From: Streptomyces sp. DG1A-41
GTDB taxonomy: Bacteria; Actinomycetota; Actinomycetes; Streptomycetales; Streptomycetaceae
Length of the DNA: 64,000 nucleotides
Assembly (NCBI RefSeq): GCF_037055355.1
Contig: NZ_CP146350.1
Coordinates: 6,595,001 to 6,659,000, forward strand
Direction of reading: 5' to 3'
In this document: positions 1 to 9,411 of the stretch, in pieces
Numbering within the stretch: the first letter of the stretch is position 1
Layout of the letters: every line of letters starts with the position of its first letter
The notes under the pieces: generated by a model
The model's database searches: none
Told to the model about the DNA's origin: nothing
Seen by the model: only the letters and a program-made list of their open reading frames with translations
Translations under genes and position numbers: made by a program

Positions 1-843
1 CGGCTCCATGGAGCAGACGATCCAGATCGGCGACCGCGTCCTGGTCGACAAGCTCACCCCGTGGTTCGGCTCCAGGCCGCAGCGCGGGGACGTCGTCGTC
101 TTCAAGGATCCCGGCGGCTGGCTCCAGGATGAGCAGACCACCTCGCCGAAGGACGACCCCGTCGTCATCAAGCAGGTCAAGGAAGGGCTCACGTTCATCG
201 GCCTGCTGCCGTCCGACAACGAGAAGGACCTCATCAAGCGGGTCGTGGGCGTCGGCGGAGACCGCGTCAAGTGCTGTGACGCGCAAGGGCGCGTGACCGT
301 CAACGGCATCCCGCTGAACGAGGACTACCTGTACCCCGGCGTCGCCCCGTCCGACACGCCGTTCGACATCACCGTCCCCCGGGACGGCTGTGGGTGATGG
401 GCGACCACCGGAACAACTCCGCGGACTCCCGCGCCCACCAGGACACCGACTACGGTGGCACGGTCTCCGAGGAGGAGGTCGTGGGCCGCGCCATGGTCAT
501 CGCCTGGCCCTTCGGGCACTGGAGCACCCTGGAGGAACCGAACACCTACGCCTCCGTGTCCGACTCGGCCACCGGGTCGACCGCTGCTCCCGACCTGTCG
601 CATAGGGTTGCCTCCTACGATTCGAACGGAACGATCCAGCTCCCGACCCCTGCGGAACTCCCGCTCGTTATGGGAGTGGTAGGCCTGCGTCGTGTATGGG
701 GCAGGCGGCGGCACAGAGTGAGGAGTTGGCGTGGGGGATGTGGCGGTTGGCGCACGGTCCGGACACGACGGCGAGGAGCACCGCGGACGTCCCGCGGGAT
801 CCGCCGTCCCGGCCGCGGACAGCGCCGTGACCTCCGGGAGTGA
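1..843 (+). CDS. sipX: Type I signal peptidase, 5'-partial and frameshifted
   Basis: Membrane-bound Ser/Lys peptidase that removes signal peptides from exported proteins. The window opens inside the gene: reading from base 2 gives G-S-M-E-Q-T, so the Met at position 8 is the residue after the catalytic Ser and not a start; the N-terminal membrane anchor lies outside. The Lys box (KRVVGVGGD) follows. The frame breaks at 381-383: after ITVPRDG it hits a stop at 395, while the other frame continues at once with VMGDHRNNSADSR, the conserved family box. One missing G restores VP-R-G-R-L-W-V-M-G. The tail has a short hydrophobic stretch and a basic end that overlaps the next gene by about 110 bases. 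Placement before two more paralogues matches sipX of the sipWXYZ cluster known in S. lividans. Confidence 0.85.
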
Positions 844-1693
844 CTCCGGGGCAGCCGAGGACGACAGGGTGACAGGCGAGTACGGCACAGCCGAGGGCCA
901 GGGGCCGGGCGGCACGGCCCGGACACCGAAGAAGCCACGCTCCTTCTGGAAGGAGCTGCCCATCCTGATCGGCATCGCGCTGGTGCTCGCGCTGCTGATC
1001 AAGACCTTCCTGGTGCAGGCGTTCTCCATCCCCTCCGACTCCATGCAGAACACCCTCCAGCAGGGCGACCGCGTCCTGGTCGACAAGCTGACCCCCTGGT
1101 TCGGCTCCGAGCCCGAGCGTGGCGAGGTCGTCGTCTTCCACGACCCCGACAACTGGCTCGCCGGCGAGCCGACGGCGGATCCGAACGCCTTGCAGACCTT
1201 CCTCAGCTGGATCGGCCTCATGCCGTCCGCCGAGGAGAAGGACCTCATCAAGCGGGTCGTCGGCGTCGGCGGCGACACGGTCGAGTGCAACGGCACTGGC
1301 CCGCTCACGGTCAACGGCAAGGCGCTGGACGAGCGGTCGTACGTCTACCCCGGCAACACGCCGTGCAGCGTCGACGACCAGGGCGGTCAATTCAAGGTAA
1401 AGGTTCCCAAGGGCTACATCTGGGTCATGGGCGACCACCGGCAGAACTCCCGGGACTCCCGCTACAACCAGTCGGACAAGCACAAGGGCATGGTCCCGGT
1501 GAAGGACGTCGTCGGCCGGGCCATCGTCATCGCCTGGCCGATCAACCGCTGGGACAACCTGCCCGTGCCGGACACCTTCGACCAGACCGGTCTGGACGCC
1601 CGGTCGGCCGCGGCCGGTCTGGCGGTGGCGCCGCAGGGGCTGGCGCTGCTGGGCGTGGTGCCGGTGGTGCTGTGGCGCCGCAGGAAGCAGTGA
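731..1693 (+). CDS. sipY: Type I signal peptidase
   Basis: 320 residues, GTG start. Signal peptidase I of the cytoplasmic membrane. A charged, Pro/Gly-rich N-terminus of about 65 residues precedes a membrane helix (LPILIGIALVLALLIKTFLV), then SIPSDSMQNTL with the catalytic Ser, KRVVGVGGDTV with the catalytic Lys, and VMGDHRQNSRDSR. A second hydrophobic helix and RRRKQ close the protein, so both ends are probably anchored. The start lies inside the preceding paralogue, implying translational coupling in one operon. The name follows gene order in S. lividans and is less certain than the family. Confidence 0.93.
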   Translation: MGDVAVGARSGHDGEEHRGRPAGSAVPAADSAVTSGSDSGAAEDDRVTGEYGTAEGQGPGGTARTPKKPRSFWKELPILIGIALVLALLIKTFLVQAFSIPSDSMQNTLQQGDRVLVDKLTPWFGSEPERGEVVVFHDPDNWLAGEPTADPNALQTFLSWIGLMPSAEEKDLIKRVVGVGGDTVECNGTGPLTVNGKALDERSYVYPGNTPCSVDDQGGQFKVKVPKGYIWVMGDHRQNSRDSRYNQSDKHKGMVPVKDVVGRAIVIAWPINRWDNLPVPDTFDQTGLDARSAAAGLAVAPQGLALLGVVPVVLWRRRKQ

Positions 1694-1744
1694 TCCCGAC
1701 GGCGGGCTGACCCCGGTCGGTACCCCCGGGTAGGGTGCGGACCC

Positions 1745-2524
1745 ATGGGTGGCGAGAGCATGACGCACACGGCCCCGCGCAGCGGCGGCACAGGCTCGGG
1801 CCCGGTGGGCAGCCCGACCGGACAGCGGTTGTCCGGGCTGGCCGTCGCACTGGGCCTTGTGCTGTTCCTCGGGGGGTTCGCCTGGGGAGCGGTGGTCTAC
1901 CGGCCGTACACCGTGCCCACCAGCTCGATGACACCGACGATCGACGCGGGCGACCGGATGCTGGCGCAGCGCGTCGACGGTGCTGACGTGCGCCGCGGCG
2001 ATGTCGTCGTCTTCAAGGACGCCACTTGGGGCAATGTGCCGATGGTCAAGCGCGTGGTCGCCGTCGGCGGCGACACGGTCTCCTGCTGCCAGGACGGCAA
2101 GCTGACGGTCAACGGCAAGGAGATCGACGAGCCGTACCTGCCCGAGGGCACACCGGCGGAGATCACCGGCTTCCCGACCGTGACCGTCCCCAAGGGGCGC
2201 CTGTTCCTGCTCGGCGACGAGCGCGGCAGTTCCCTGGACTCCACCGCCCACCTGACCGACGCCGTCGGCGGAACGGTGTCACGCGGCGCCGTGGACGCGC
2301 GCGTGGACGCCGTCGTGTGGCCCATGAACGGCATGCTGGCGCGCCCCACCGGCTTCGAGGCCCTCGGCGCCCTCTCCTCACCCGGACCGCTGCGGACGAT
2401 CACCGCGCTGGTGATCGCCGGCGCCGTGCTCGTCCTGGGCGGGGGCGCCTACGGTCCCATCGCCAAGCGCACGGACGCGGCCCGGGCCCGGCGGGCGAGC
2501 GCGGAGCACGCAGGTGTCCGCTGA
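1745..2524 (+). CDS. sipZ: Type I signal peptidase
   Basis: 259 residues; ATG at 1745, with an alternative ATG at 1760. It has an N-terminal membrane helix (LAVALGLVLFLGGFAWGAVVY), then VPTSSMTPTI with the catalytic Ser, VKRVVAVGGDTV with the Lys, and LLGDERGSSLDS in place of the usual GDHR box (Asp-Glu-Arg instead of Asp-His-Arg). A C-terminal helix (ITALVIAGAVLVLGG) follows. It is more divergent than its two upstream paralogues. It overlaps the following Nudix gene by 11 bases. In S. lividans sipZ is reported to be the first gene of a separate operon with three unrelated genes, which fits the downstream order here. Confidence 0.9.
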   Translation: MGGESMTHTAPRSGGTGSGPVGSPTGQRLSGLAVALGLVLFLGGFAWGAVVYRPYTVPTSSMTPTIDAGDRMLAQRVDGADVRRGDVVVFKDATWGNVPMVKRVVAVGGDTVSCCQDGKLTVNGKEIDEPYLPEGTPAEITGFPTVTVPKGRLFLLGDERGSSLDSTAHLTDAVGGTVSRGAVDARVDAVVWPMNGMLARPTGFEALGALSSPGPLRTITALVIAGAVLVLGGGAYGPIAKRTDAARARRASAEHAGVR

Positions 2525-3038
2525 GGCCGTGGGAGAGGGCCAGGGCACCTACGAGGGTGATCTGCGCAAGGTGGCCCGGGTCGTGCTGCTCGACCCGCAG
2601 GACCGCATCCTGCTGCTGCACGGGCACGAGCCGGACGATTTGGCCGACGACTGGTGGTTCACTCCCGGTGGCGGTGTGGAGGGCGAGGAGAGCCGTGAGG
2701 AGGCCGCCCTGCGGGAACTCGCCGAGGAGACCGGCATCACCGAGGTCGAGCTGGGCCCGGTGCTGTGGCGGCGGAGATGTTCCTTCCCGTTCGCGGGCCG
2801 CCGCTGGGACCAGGACGAGTGGTACTTCCTGGCTCGCACGGACCGCACGGCGGTCGAGGCCGTGGGGCTGACCGAGCTGGAGCGGCGCAGTGTCGCCGGA
2901 GCGCGCTGGTGGACGTGCCCGGAACTTTCCCGGGCACATGAGACGGTGTATCCGACGAGACTCGCCGGGCTGCTGCGCACGCTGCTCGACGAAGGTCCCC
3001 CGGCCAGGCCCGTGATCCTTGACCCGGAAATCGTCTAG
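2514..3038 (+). CDS. Nudix hydrolase
   Basis: 174 residues, GTG start overlapping sipZ. Hydrolase of nucleoside diphosphates linked to another moiety. The Nudix box is complete: GGGVEGEESREEAALRELAEE followed by TGI, with the metal-binding REXXEE core. The substrate cannot be told from sequence. It is co-transcribed, by overlap, with sipZ; the DUF2469 gene follows after 56 bases. Confidence 0.9.
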   Translation: MSAEAVGEGQGTYEGDLRKVARVVLLDPQDRILLLHGHEPDDLADDWWFTPGGGVEGEESREEAALRELAEETGITEVELGPVLWRRRCSFPFAGRRWDQDEWYFLARTDRTAVEAVGLTELERRSVAGARWWTCPELSRAHETVYPTRLAGLLRTLLDEGPPARPVILDPEIV

Positions 3039-3094
3039 GGGCGCACGGGACTGGCGCACAATGGTGGGATCGCACGGCTGAAGGGGAACATGCC

Positions 3095-3403
3095 ATGAGC
3101 GCCGAGGACCTCGAGAAGTACGAGACCGAGATGGAGCTGAAGCTCTACCGGGAGTACCGCGATGTCGTCGGTCTGTTCAAATACGTGATCGAGACCGAGC
3201 GGCGCTTCTACCTGACCAACGACTACGAGATGCAGGTGCACTCGGTCCAGGGTGAGGTGTTCTTCGAGGTGTCCATGGCGGATGCCTGGGTGTGGGACAT
3301 GTACCGGCCGGCGCGGTTCGTGAAGCAGGTCCGGGTTCTCACGTTCAAGGACGTGAACATCGAGGAGCTGAACAAGAGCGATCTCGAGCTGCCGAGCGGG
3401 TGA
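3095..3403 (+). CDS. DUF2469 family protein
   Basis: 102 residues. It matches the actinobacterial DUF2469 family in length and character: an acidic N-terminus (MSAEDLEKYETEMELKLYRE) followed by a compact domain rich in Tyr, Phe and Trp. No catalytic motif or membrane segment is visible. The family has no established function that I know of. An SD-like GAAGGGGA lies about 7 bases before the ATG. It sits between the sipZ-Nudix pair and yraN, a conserved order in Streptomyces. Confidence 0.88.
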   Translation: MSAEDLEKYETEMELKLYREYRDVVGLFKYVIETERRFYLTNDYEMQVHSVQGEVFFEVSMADAWVWDMYRPARFVKQVRVLTFKDVNIEELNKSDLELPSG

Positions 3404-3510
3404 CGTTCACCCAGGAGGGTGGCGGGGTTTTCCACAGCCGTTGAGCTGTCCACCAAGATCCACTTCGTGGGGACGGGTGCGTGATCGTTGGCGCCGGAGG
3501 TGGTGCCGAC

Positions 3511-3873
3511 ATGAACGCACGCGGTGCGATGGGCAGGTATGGAGAGACTCTGGCGGCCCGGCGGCTGGCGGAGACCGGACTGACGGTCCTGGAGCGCAAC
3601 TGGCGCTCCGGCCGGACCGGTGAGATCGACATCGTGGCCAGGGACGGGGACGTCCTGGTCGTCTGCGAGGTGAAGACCCGCAGGGAGGGTCCCTTCGAGC
3701 ATCCGATGGCCGCCGTGACCCCACAGAAGGCGGAGCGGCTGCGGGACCTCGCCGAGCGGTGGATCCAGACGCACGGGGGCGCACCGCCCGGCGGGGTCCG
3801 CATCGACGTGGTCGGGGTGCTGCTGCCGTCCCGCGGCGCGGCCGTGGTCGAGCACGTGCGGGGGGTGGCCTGA
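3511..3873 (+). CDS. YraN family (UPF0102) putative endonuclease
   Basis: 120 residues from the ATG at 3511, which has GGAGG 10 bases upstream; an in-frame GTG at 3481 would add 10 residues. The conserved N-terminus ([20 protein letters not shown]), then [12 protein letters not shown], and VVCEVKTR carry the E-D-EVK pattern of PD-(D/E)XK nucleases. The biochemical role is not established for the family. Its stop overlaps the start of the following AAA gene (TGATG), so the two are coupled; the yraN-yifB-dprA order is common in bacteria. Confidence 0.9.
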   Translation: MNARGAMGRYGETLAARRLAETGLTVLERNWRSGRTGEIDIVARDGDVLVVCEVKTRREGPFEHPMAAVTPQKAERLRDLAERWIQTHGGAPPGGVRIDVVGVLLPSRGAAVVEHVRGVA

Positions 3874-5498
3874 TGGCATTCGCCCGTACGTGTTCGGTGG
3901 CGCTGGTGGGCGTCGAGGGCGTGGTCGTCGAGGTCCAGGCCGACCTGGAGCCGGGCGTCGCGGCGTTCACGCTGGTGGGACTGCCCGACAAGAGCCTGAC
4001 GGAGAGCCGGGACCGGGTGCGTGCCGCGGTCGTCAACTCGGGCGCGGCCTGGCCCCAGAAGAAACTCACGGTCGGCCTGAGCCCGGCATCCGTCCCCAAG
4101 AGCGGCAGCGGCTTCGACCTGGCCGTCGCCGCGGCGGTCCTCGGCGCGGCGGAACGCATCGACCCCCGGGTCCTCGCCGACATCGTGATGATCGGGGAGC
4201 TGGGACTGGACGGGCGGGTGCGGCCGGTGCGGGGGGTGTTGCCGGCGGTCCTGGCGGCTGCGGATGCCGGGTACGAGCAGGTGGTGGTGCCGGATTGCGC
4301 CGCCGCCGAAGCGTCCCTCGTGCCCGGCATCTCCGTACTGGGCGTCCGGAGCCTGCGCCAACTGATCGCCGTCCTGGCCGACGAACCCGTCCCCGACGAG
4401 GATCCGGACGAGCAGGGCCGCCCGGATCCGCTCCTCGCCGGCCTGCGGATGCCGGGCACGGGCGCCGCCACGGGCATGCACGGCGTCGGCGCGGCCCAGC
4501 ACGAGGCCGGCCACGACCTGGCGGACGTCGTCGGGCAGATCTCGGCGCGCACGGCGGTGGAGGTGGCCGCTGCGGGCGGGCACCACCTGTTCCTGGAAGG
4601 GCCTCCCGGCGCCGGCAAGACGATGCTCGCGGAGCGGCTGCCCGCCATCCTGCCCCGGCTCGGCCGGCAGGAGTCGCTGGAGGTCACCGCGGTCCACTCG
4701 GTGGCGGGCCTGCTGCCCCCGGGCAAGCCCCTGATCGACGTCGCCCCCTACTGCGCCCCGCACCACTCGGCCACCATGCAGGCACTCGTCGGCGGCGGCC
4801 CCGGCATCGCACGGCCCGGCGCGGTGTCGCTGTCCCACCGGGGAGTCCTCTTCCTGGACGAGACGCCCGAGTTCAGCAGCCACGCCCTGGACGCCCTGCG
4901 CCAGCCGCTGGAGGCGGGGCATGTCGTCATCGCGCGCAGTGCCGGAGTGGTGCGCTTCCCGGCGAAGTTCCTGATGGTGCTCGCGGCCAACCCCTGCCCG
5001 TGCGGCCGGTTCTCGCAGCGGGACGACCTGTGCGAGTGCCCGCCCTCCGCGATCCGCCGCTACCAGGCCAGGCTCTCCGGCCCGCTGCTCGACCGGGTCG
5101 ACCTGCGCGTCGAGGTGGACCGCGTCACCCGCACCGAGCTGACCTCCTCCGGCGCGCGCGGCGAGTCCACCGCGGCGGTCGCCGACCGGGTACGGGCGGC
5201 CCGGGAGCGGGCCACGGAGCGCCTCGCCGGCACTCCGTGGCGCACGAACAGCGAGGTACCGGGCCGCGAGCTGCGCAGCCGCTGGTTCGCCGTGTCAGGG
5301 GCGATGGACGAGGCCGAGCGGAGCCTGGAGCGCGGCGTCCTGACCGCCCGCGGCCTCGACCGTGTCCTGCGCGTGGCCTGGACCGTCGCCGATCTCGTCG
5401 GCCACGACCGGCCCGACGCGACGGACGTCGCCCTCGCGCTCCAGTTGCGCACCGGCGTCCCGAGGGGCGTCCCCATGGCCCTGGGAGCGCTGACGTGA
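3873..5498 (+). CDS. YifB/ComM-like Mg-chelatase AAA+ ATPase
   Basis: 541 residues, ATG overlapping the yraN stop. The N-terminal ChlI-like domain (GVEGVVVEVQADLEPGVAAFTLVGLPDKS) precedes a AAA+ core with Walker A GPPGAGKTMLAERLPAILP, Walker B GVLFLDETPEF and the family CPCG motif (ANPCPCGRF). ComM, the best-studied relative, is a hexameric helicase that promotes branch migration in natural transformation. Here the gene is coupled to dprA by a 4-base overlap, which supports a DNA-processing role. The start was chosen by overlap and family length; upstream in-frame sequence is within yraN. Confidence 0.92.
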   Translation: MAFARTCSVALVGVEGVVVEVQADLEPGVAAFTLVGLPDKSLTESRDRVRAAVVNSGAAWPQKKLTVGLSPASVPKSGSGFDLAVAAAVLGAAERIDPRVLADIVMIGELGLDGRVRPVRGVLPAVLAAADAGYEQVVVPDCAAAEASLVPGISVLGVRSLRQLIAVLADEPVPDEDPDEQGRPDPLLAGLRMPGTGAATGMHGVGAAQHEAGHDLADVVGQISARTAVEVAAAGGHHLFLEGPPGAGKTMLAERLPAILPRLGRQESLEVTAVHSVAGLLPPGKPLIDVAPYCAPHHSATMQALVGGGPGIARPGAVSLSHRGVLFLDETPEFSSHALDALRQPLEAGHVVIARSAGVVRFPAKFLMVLAANPCPCGRFSQRDDLCECPPSAIRRYQARLSGPLLDRVDLRVEVDRVTRTELTSSGARGESTAAVADRVRAARERATERLAGTPWRTNSEVPGRELRSRWFAVSGAMDEAERSLERGVLTARGLDRVLRVAWTVADLVGHDRPDATDVALALQLRTGVPRGVPMALGALT

Positions 5499-6655
5499 GC
5501 GTCACCGGCGAACCGGACGAGGAACTGCTCACCCGGGTCTTTCTCGCCCGTGTCATCGAGCCCGGTGACGAGGTCGGTGGGCGGTGGGTGCGAGAGCTCG
5601 GGGTGCGGGAGCTGGCCCGGCGGCTGGCGGAGGGTGGGCGGCCCCTGGCCGGAGTGAGCGGGAAGCGGTGGAAGGGGCTGCTGGCCAGGGCCGAGGCGGC
5701 TCGGCCGCGTGAGGACCTCGCCGTCGCCCGGGAGGCCGGGGTGCGGTTCGTCGCGCCGGGGGACGCGGAGTGGCCGGGACAGCTCGATGATCTCGGGGAT
5801 GCCCGGCCGCTGGGACTGTGGGTGCGTGGGCGGGCCAGTCTGCGGATGTGGGCGCTGAGGTCGGTGGCTGTCGTCGGCGCCCGCGCCTGCACCGAGTACG
5901 GGGCGCACATGGCGGCGAGCCTCGCCGCCGGCCTCGCCGAGCAGGGCTGGGTCGTGGTCTCCGGCGGCGCCTACGGAGTCGACGGCGCCGCCCACCGCGG
6001 CGCCCTCGGCGCGGGCGGCGCCACCGTCGCCGTCCTCGCCTGCGGCGTCGACCGCCCCTACCCGCGCGGACACACCCAGCTGATCAGGAGAATCGCCGAG
6101 CAGGGTCTGGTCATCGGCGAGTTGCCGCCCGGTGATCACCCGACACCGAGCCGGTTCATCCTGCGGAACCGCGTGATCGCGGCACTCACCCGCGGCACCG
6201 TGGTCGTCGAGGCCGCCCACCGCAGCGGCTCCCTGGTCACGGCTCGGGCGGCACAGCGCCTCGGTCGGCACACCATGGGCGTACCGGGCCCGGCCACCAG
6301 CGGACTGTCCGCCGGGGTGCACGAGCTGCTGCGCGGGGAGGCGGCCCTGGTCACCGACGCAGCGGACGTCGTCGAACTGGTCGGCGACATCGGACAGCTG
6401 GCCCCCGACCGGCGCGGCCCCGTCCTGCCACGGGACCTGCTGGAACCGGCCACGCGGCAGGTGCTCGCCGCGCTGCCGGGTGGCCGGGCGGCCCGGCCGG
6501 ACGAGGTCGCGCGACGCGCACAGACCGCACAGGACGACGCGATCGCGAGACTGTACGAACTCCGAGCACTCGGTTACGTCGAACGACACGGCGACGGCTG
6601 GAAGTTGACACGCCAGGCGGTGATGTCGGTCCGCAGCGGGCCCGGACCATGCTGA
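5495..6655 (+). CDS. dprA: DNA-processing protein DprA
   Basis: 386 residues from the GTG at 5495, overlapping the previous stop by 4 bases. The Rossmann-like DprA core is clear: [66 protein letters not shown] and [17 protein letters not shown]-terminal winged-helix-like part (DEVARRAQ...[17 protein letters not shown]) follows. DprA binds single-stranded DNA and loads RecA in transformation; many non-competent bacteria keep it, with a possible role in recombination. Confidence 0.93.
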   Translation: MSVTGEPDEELLTRVFLARVIEPGDEVGGRWVRELGVRELARRLAEGGRPLAGVSGKRWKGLLARAEAARPREDLAVAREAGVRFVAPGDAEWPGQLDDLGDARPLGLWVRGRASLRMWALRSVAVVGARACTEYGAHMAASLAAGLAEQGWVVVSGGAYGVDGAAHRGALGAGGATVAVLACGVDRPYPRGHTQLIRRIAEQGLVIGELPPGDHPTPSRFILRNRVIAALTRGTVVVEAAHRSGSLVTARAAQRLGRHTMGVPGPATSGLSAGVHELLRGEAALVTDAADVVELVGDIGQLAPDRRGPVLPRDLLEPATRQVLAALPGGRAARPDEVARRAQTAQDDAIARLYELRALGYVERHGDGWKLTRQAVMSVRSGPGPC

Positions 6656-6927
6656 CCGCGCGTGTTCGGCCGTCCGGGGGAACCCCGACATCCCTTGGGA
6701 ATTCCCCCAGTTGGGGTTCTCGGGTGATCACACCGAGCGAGTCCGCCGACCCGGTGGGACATCATTCGGAACGTATCCGTGCCCGCCTTGACCGCTGCCC
6801 TTCGCCCACCGCGACACCTCAGTCACGCTACGCTCACGAGGGTCCCGACACGGACAGGCAACTCGACATCAGTCAGACAGCCCACCCCAGCAGCACCACT
6901 TCGCAGCAGAACGGCACAAGGCGACGA

Positions 6928-7770
6928 ATGCCCCAGCACACCTCCGGGTCCGACCGGGCGGCGATCCCCCCAGCCGCCCGTGACGGTGGCAGCGTGCGGC
7001 CGCCCGCTCCCTCGACGCTCGACGAGCTGTGGCGGTCGTACAAGGCGACGGGGGACGAGCGGCTGCGGGAGCAGCTGATCCTGCACTACTCGCCGCTCGT
7101 GAAGTACGTCGCCGGCCGGGTCAGCGTGGGCCTGCCGTCCAACGTCGAGCAGGCGGACTTCGTCTCTTCCGGGGTGTTCGGCCTGATCGACGCGATCGAG
7201 AAGTTCGACATCGACCGCGAGATCAAGTTCGAGACATACGCGATCACCCGGATCCGGGGCGCCATGATCGACGAGCTGCGGGCCCTGGACTGGATCCCCC
7301 GGTCGGTCCGGCAGAAGGCGCGCAACGTGGAGCGCGCGTACGCCACGCTGGAAGCGCGGCTGCGGCGGACGCCGACGGAGGGTGAGGTGGCCACCGAGAT
7401 GGGCATCGCGGTGGAGGAACTCCACGCGGTGTTCAGCCAGTTGTCGCTGGCCAACGTGGTGGCCCTGGAGGAGCTGCTGCACGGCCGGGGCGAGGGCGGC
7501 GACGGGCTGAGCGTCATGGACACGCTGGAGGACACCGCCGCCGACAACCCGGTGGAGGTCGCCGAGGACCGGGAGCTCCGCAGGTTCCTCGCGCGGGCGA
7601 TCAACACGCTGCCCGAGCGGGAGAAGACCGTGGTCACGCTGTACTACTACGAGGGGCTCACCTTGGCCGAGATCGGGAACGTGCTGGGTGTGACCGAGAG
7701 CCGGGTCAGCCAGATCCACACCAAGTCGGTGCTCCAGCTGAGAGCGAAACTGGCGAGCTTCGGCCGCTGA
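6928..7770 (+). CDS. whiG: RNA polymerase sigma factor WhiG
   Basis: 280 residues from ATG 6928 ([16 protein letters not shown]), the length known for S. coelicolor WhiG. A FliA/SigD-type sigma factor that commits aerial hyphae to sporulation and is restrained by RsiG with c-di-GMP. Region 2 ([17 protein letters not shown]...[11 protein letters not shown]), region 3 and region 4 ([37 protein letters not shown]) are all intact. In-frame upstream codons extend toward dprA but lack family similarity. The 272 bases between dprA and whiG contain no other gene that I can support and presumably hold its promoter. Confidence 0.97.
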   Translation: MPQHTSGSDRAAIPPAARDGGSVRPPAPSTLDELWRSYKATGDERLREQLILHYSPLVKYVAGRVSVGLPSNVEQADFVSSGVFGLIDAIEKFDIDREIKFETYAITRIRGAMIDELRALDWIPRSVRQKARNVERAYATLEARLRRTPTEGEVATEMGIAVEELHAVFSQLSLANVVALEELLHGRGEGGDGLSVMDTLEDTAADNPVEVAEDRELRRFLARAINTLPEREKTVVTLYYYEGLTLAEIGNVLGVTESRVSQIHTKSVLQLRAKLASFGR

Positions 7771-7840
7771 CCTGGCAGAACGGTGACGGGTCGGCGGGAG
7801 CCTCTCCCGCCGGGCCTGGCACGTCCGTACAGTGGTTGAC

Positions 7841-8422
7841 GTGCCAAGGATTCGAGCGGCCTCCGTGGCCGAGCACCGGTCGATGCAGCGAGCCGCCCTG
7901 CTGGACGCGGCTCGTTCCTTGTTGTCCGAGGGGGGTACGGAGGCGCTGACCTTCCCGGCCCTCGCCGAGCGGACGGGGCTCGCGCGCTCGTCCGTCTACG
8001 AGTACTTCCGGTCACGGGCGGCCGTGGTCGAGGAGCTGTGCGAGGTCGACTTTCCCGTCTGGGCGGCGGAAGTGTCGGCGGCGATGGAGCGGGCGGGGAC
8101 GGCCGAGGCCAAGGTCGAGGCGTATGTGCGGCAGCAGCTGGAGCTGGTGGGGGACCGGCGGCACCGGGCAGTGGTGGCGATCTCGGCGAGTGAGCTGGAC
8201 GCCGGGGCCCGGGAGAAGATCCGGGCGGCGCACGGTGGGCTGGTCGCGATGATCGTCGAGGCGCTGGGTGAGATGGGACATGAGCAGCCTCGGCTGGCGG
8301 CGATGCTGGTCCAGGGGGTTGTGGACGCGGCGGTGCGGCGGATTGAGCTGGGGGCTGCGGAGGAGCCGGGCGTTGTCGCGGATGCGGCGGTGTCCGTGGC
8401 CCTGCGGGGTGTGCGGGGCTGA
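7841..8422 (+). CDS. TetR family transcriptional regulator
   Basis: 193 residues from GTG 7841; GTG 7832 is in frame too. I prefer 7841 because TACAGT (7828-7833) sits 7 bases upstream, the spacing of a leaderless Streptomyces promoter, and no Shine-Dalgarno is visible. The N-terminal HTH (AARSLLSEGGTEALTFPALAERTGLARSSVYEYFRSR) is canonical; the C-terminal ligand domain is not recognisable to a subgroup. It lies between whiG and the convergent M23 peptidase gene. Its target is unknown. Confidence 0.9.
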   Translation: MPRIRAASVAEHRSMQRAALLDAARSLLSEGGTEALTFPALAERTGLARSSVYEYFRSRAAVVEELCEVDFPVWAAEVSAAMERAGTAEAKVEAYVRQQLELVGDRRHRAVVAISASELDAGAREKIRAAHGGLVAMIVEALGEMGHEQPRLAAMLVQGVVDAAVRRIELGAAEEPGVVADAAVSVALRGVRG

Positions 8423-8553
8423 GCGGCGTTGGGGCCGGGGCGGGTGGGGGCGCAGCCCGGCGCCGCGGGATGCCGCTGCGCCCACCCTCCCCCGAGCTCT
8501 CGGCTGCACTCGAGCAGGGGCCCCATCACCCCGAGCGGCACGACTGCCCGCAG

Positions 8554-9138
8554 CTAGGTAGCCCCGTAGAGCGGCAGTAGTCGCGACGGGCCCCTGTGGA
8601 GCAACCAGGGTGGCAGCAGTGACAGTGGGTTCAGATAGGTCTCGCCCCTGCGCAGCCCCCAGTGCACGCACGTAACCGTGCAGTGCGAGCCCGCTGCGTC
8701 CACCGTGCCGATCACCTCGCCCGGTTCGACCTCCTCGCCCTCCTTAACCGTCGCTGTCACCGGCTCGTACGTCGTGCGCAGGGGTGGGTCGCCCGTCCCT
8801 GTCAGCTCCACCGAGACGACCCCCTTGCCGGCCACACGGCCCGCGAACGACACGCGGCCCGACGCCACCGTTCGTACCGGTGTCCCGGGGGCTGCCGCCA
8901 GGTCCACGCCTCGGTGGCCGGGGCCGTAGGCCGTTGCCGGGGGTTCCCAGCCGCGGAGGACCCGGGGGTGCAACCCCACGGGCCAGGCACGTCCCACCGT
9001 CGGGACGGTGGCGTCCGCGGCGGGTGGGGCGGCGTCGGCCGCGAACAGGTGTGGCGGCGGGGCCAGCAGGGCCGTCACCGTCACGATCAGCAGCAGTATC
9101 AGCCGCGTACCCACACGTACACATCGTTTCGCTCGCAT
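8554..9138 (-). CDS. M23 family metallopeptidase, secreted
   Basis: 194 residues from ATG at 9138, chosen because it puts the signal peptide ([26 protein letters not shown]) at the N-terminus. The LytM/M23 fold shows [14 protein letters not shown] (the HxxxD zinc ligands) and, near the end, CVHWGLR where the family has HxH; the second His is replaced by Gly, so the zinc site may be incomplete or the protein may be a regulatory LytM. Two Cys flank the last motif. It is divergent from rpsB, a placement conserved in Streptomyces. Confidence 0.88.
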   Translation of the reverse strand: MRAKRCVRVGTRLILLLIVTVTALLAPPPHLFAADAAPPAADATVPTVGRAWPVGLHPRVLRGWEPPATAYGPGHRGVDLAAAPGTPVRTVASGRVSFAGRVAGKGVVSVELTGTGDPPLRTTYEPVTATVKEGEEVEPGEVIGTVDAAGSHCTVTCVHWGLRRGETYLNPLSLLPPWLLHRGPSRLLPLYGAT

Positions 9139-9411
9139 GCGGAAAGCGTCCCGGACCGCTGCCCGGCACAGGCCGTGGCTGTGGACCGCCGTCCGGTTGT
9201 GGACAACGGCGTCACCCGGTGCCCCGCGGGTCCCGTACACTTCTGGTGGCGATCCGGGTCACCGGGTCGACTTCGCACGCCCCGATACGCACCCCGGAAA
9301 CGGGCCGTATCAGCGCCCCTCGGTCCCTCGCGGCACGGCGCGCAGTGGGCGTCAGGCGCGGAAGTCATCCGGCATCCGCGGCACAACCGAGAAGCACAAG
9401 GAGATACGGCC

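Noticed and set aside
8..397. Reading the Met at position 8 as the start of a 129-residue protein
   Set aside because: It is the Met next to the catalytic Ser of a signal peptidase. The true start is outside the window and the 3' end is frameshifted.
668..2251. Long open frame antisense to the signal peptidase genes
   Set aside because: Arg/Ala/His-rich composition, no domain, and full overlap with well-supported genes: a GC-skew shadow.
3890..5494. Open frame upstream of dprA as a long N-terminal extension
   Set aside because: It reads through the YifB-like gene in another frame with low-complexity Arg/Gly sequence; dprA begins at the GTG overlapping the stop.
8662..9411. Long in-frame extension in front of rpsB
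   Set aside because: It runs antisense through the M23 peptidase gene and lacks similarity to S2; the conserved S2 N-terminus begins at 9412.
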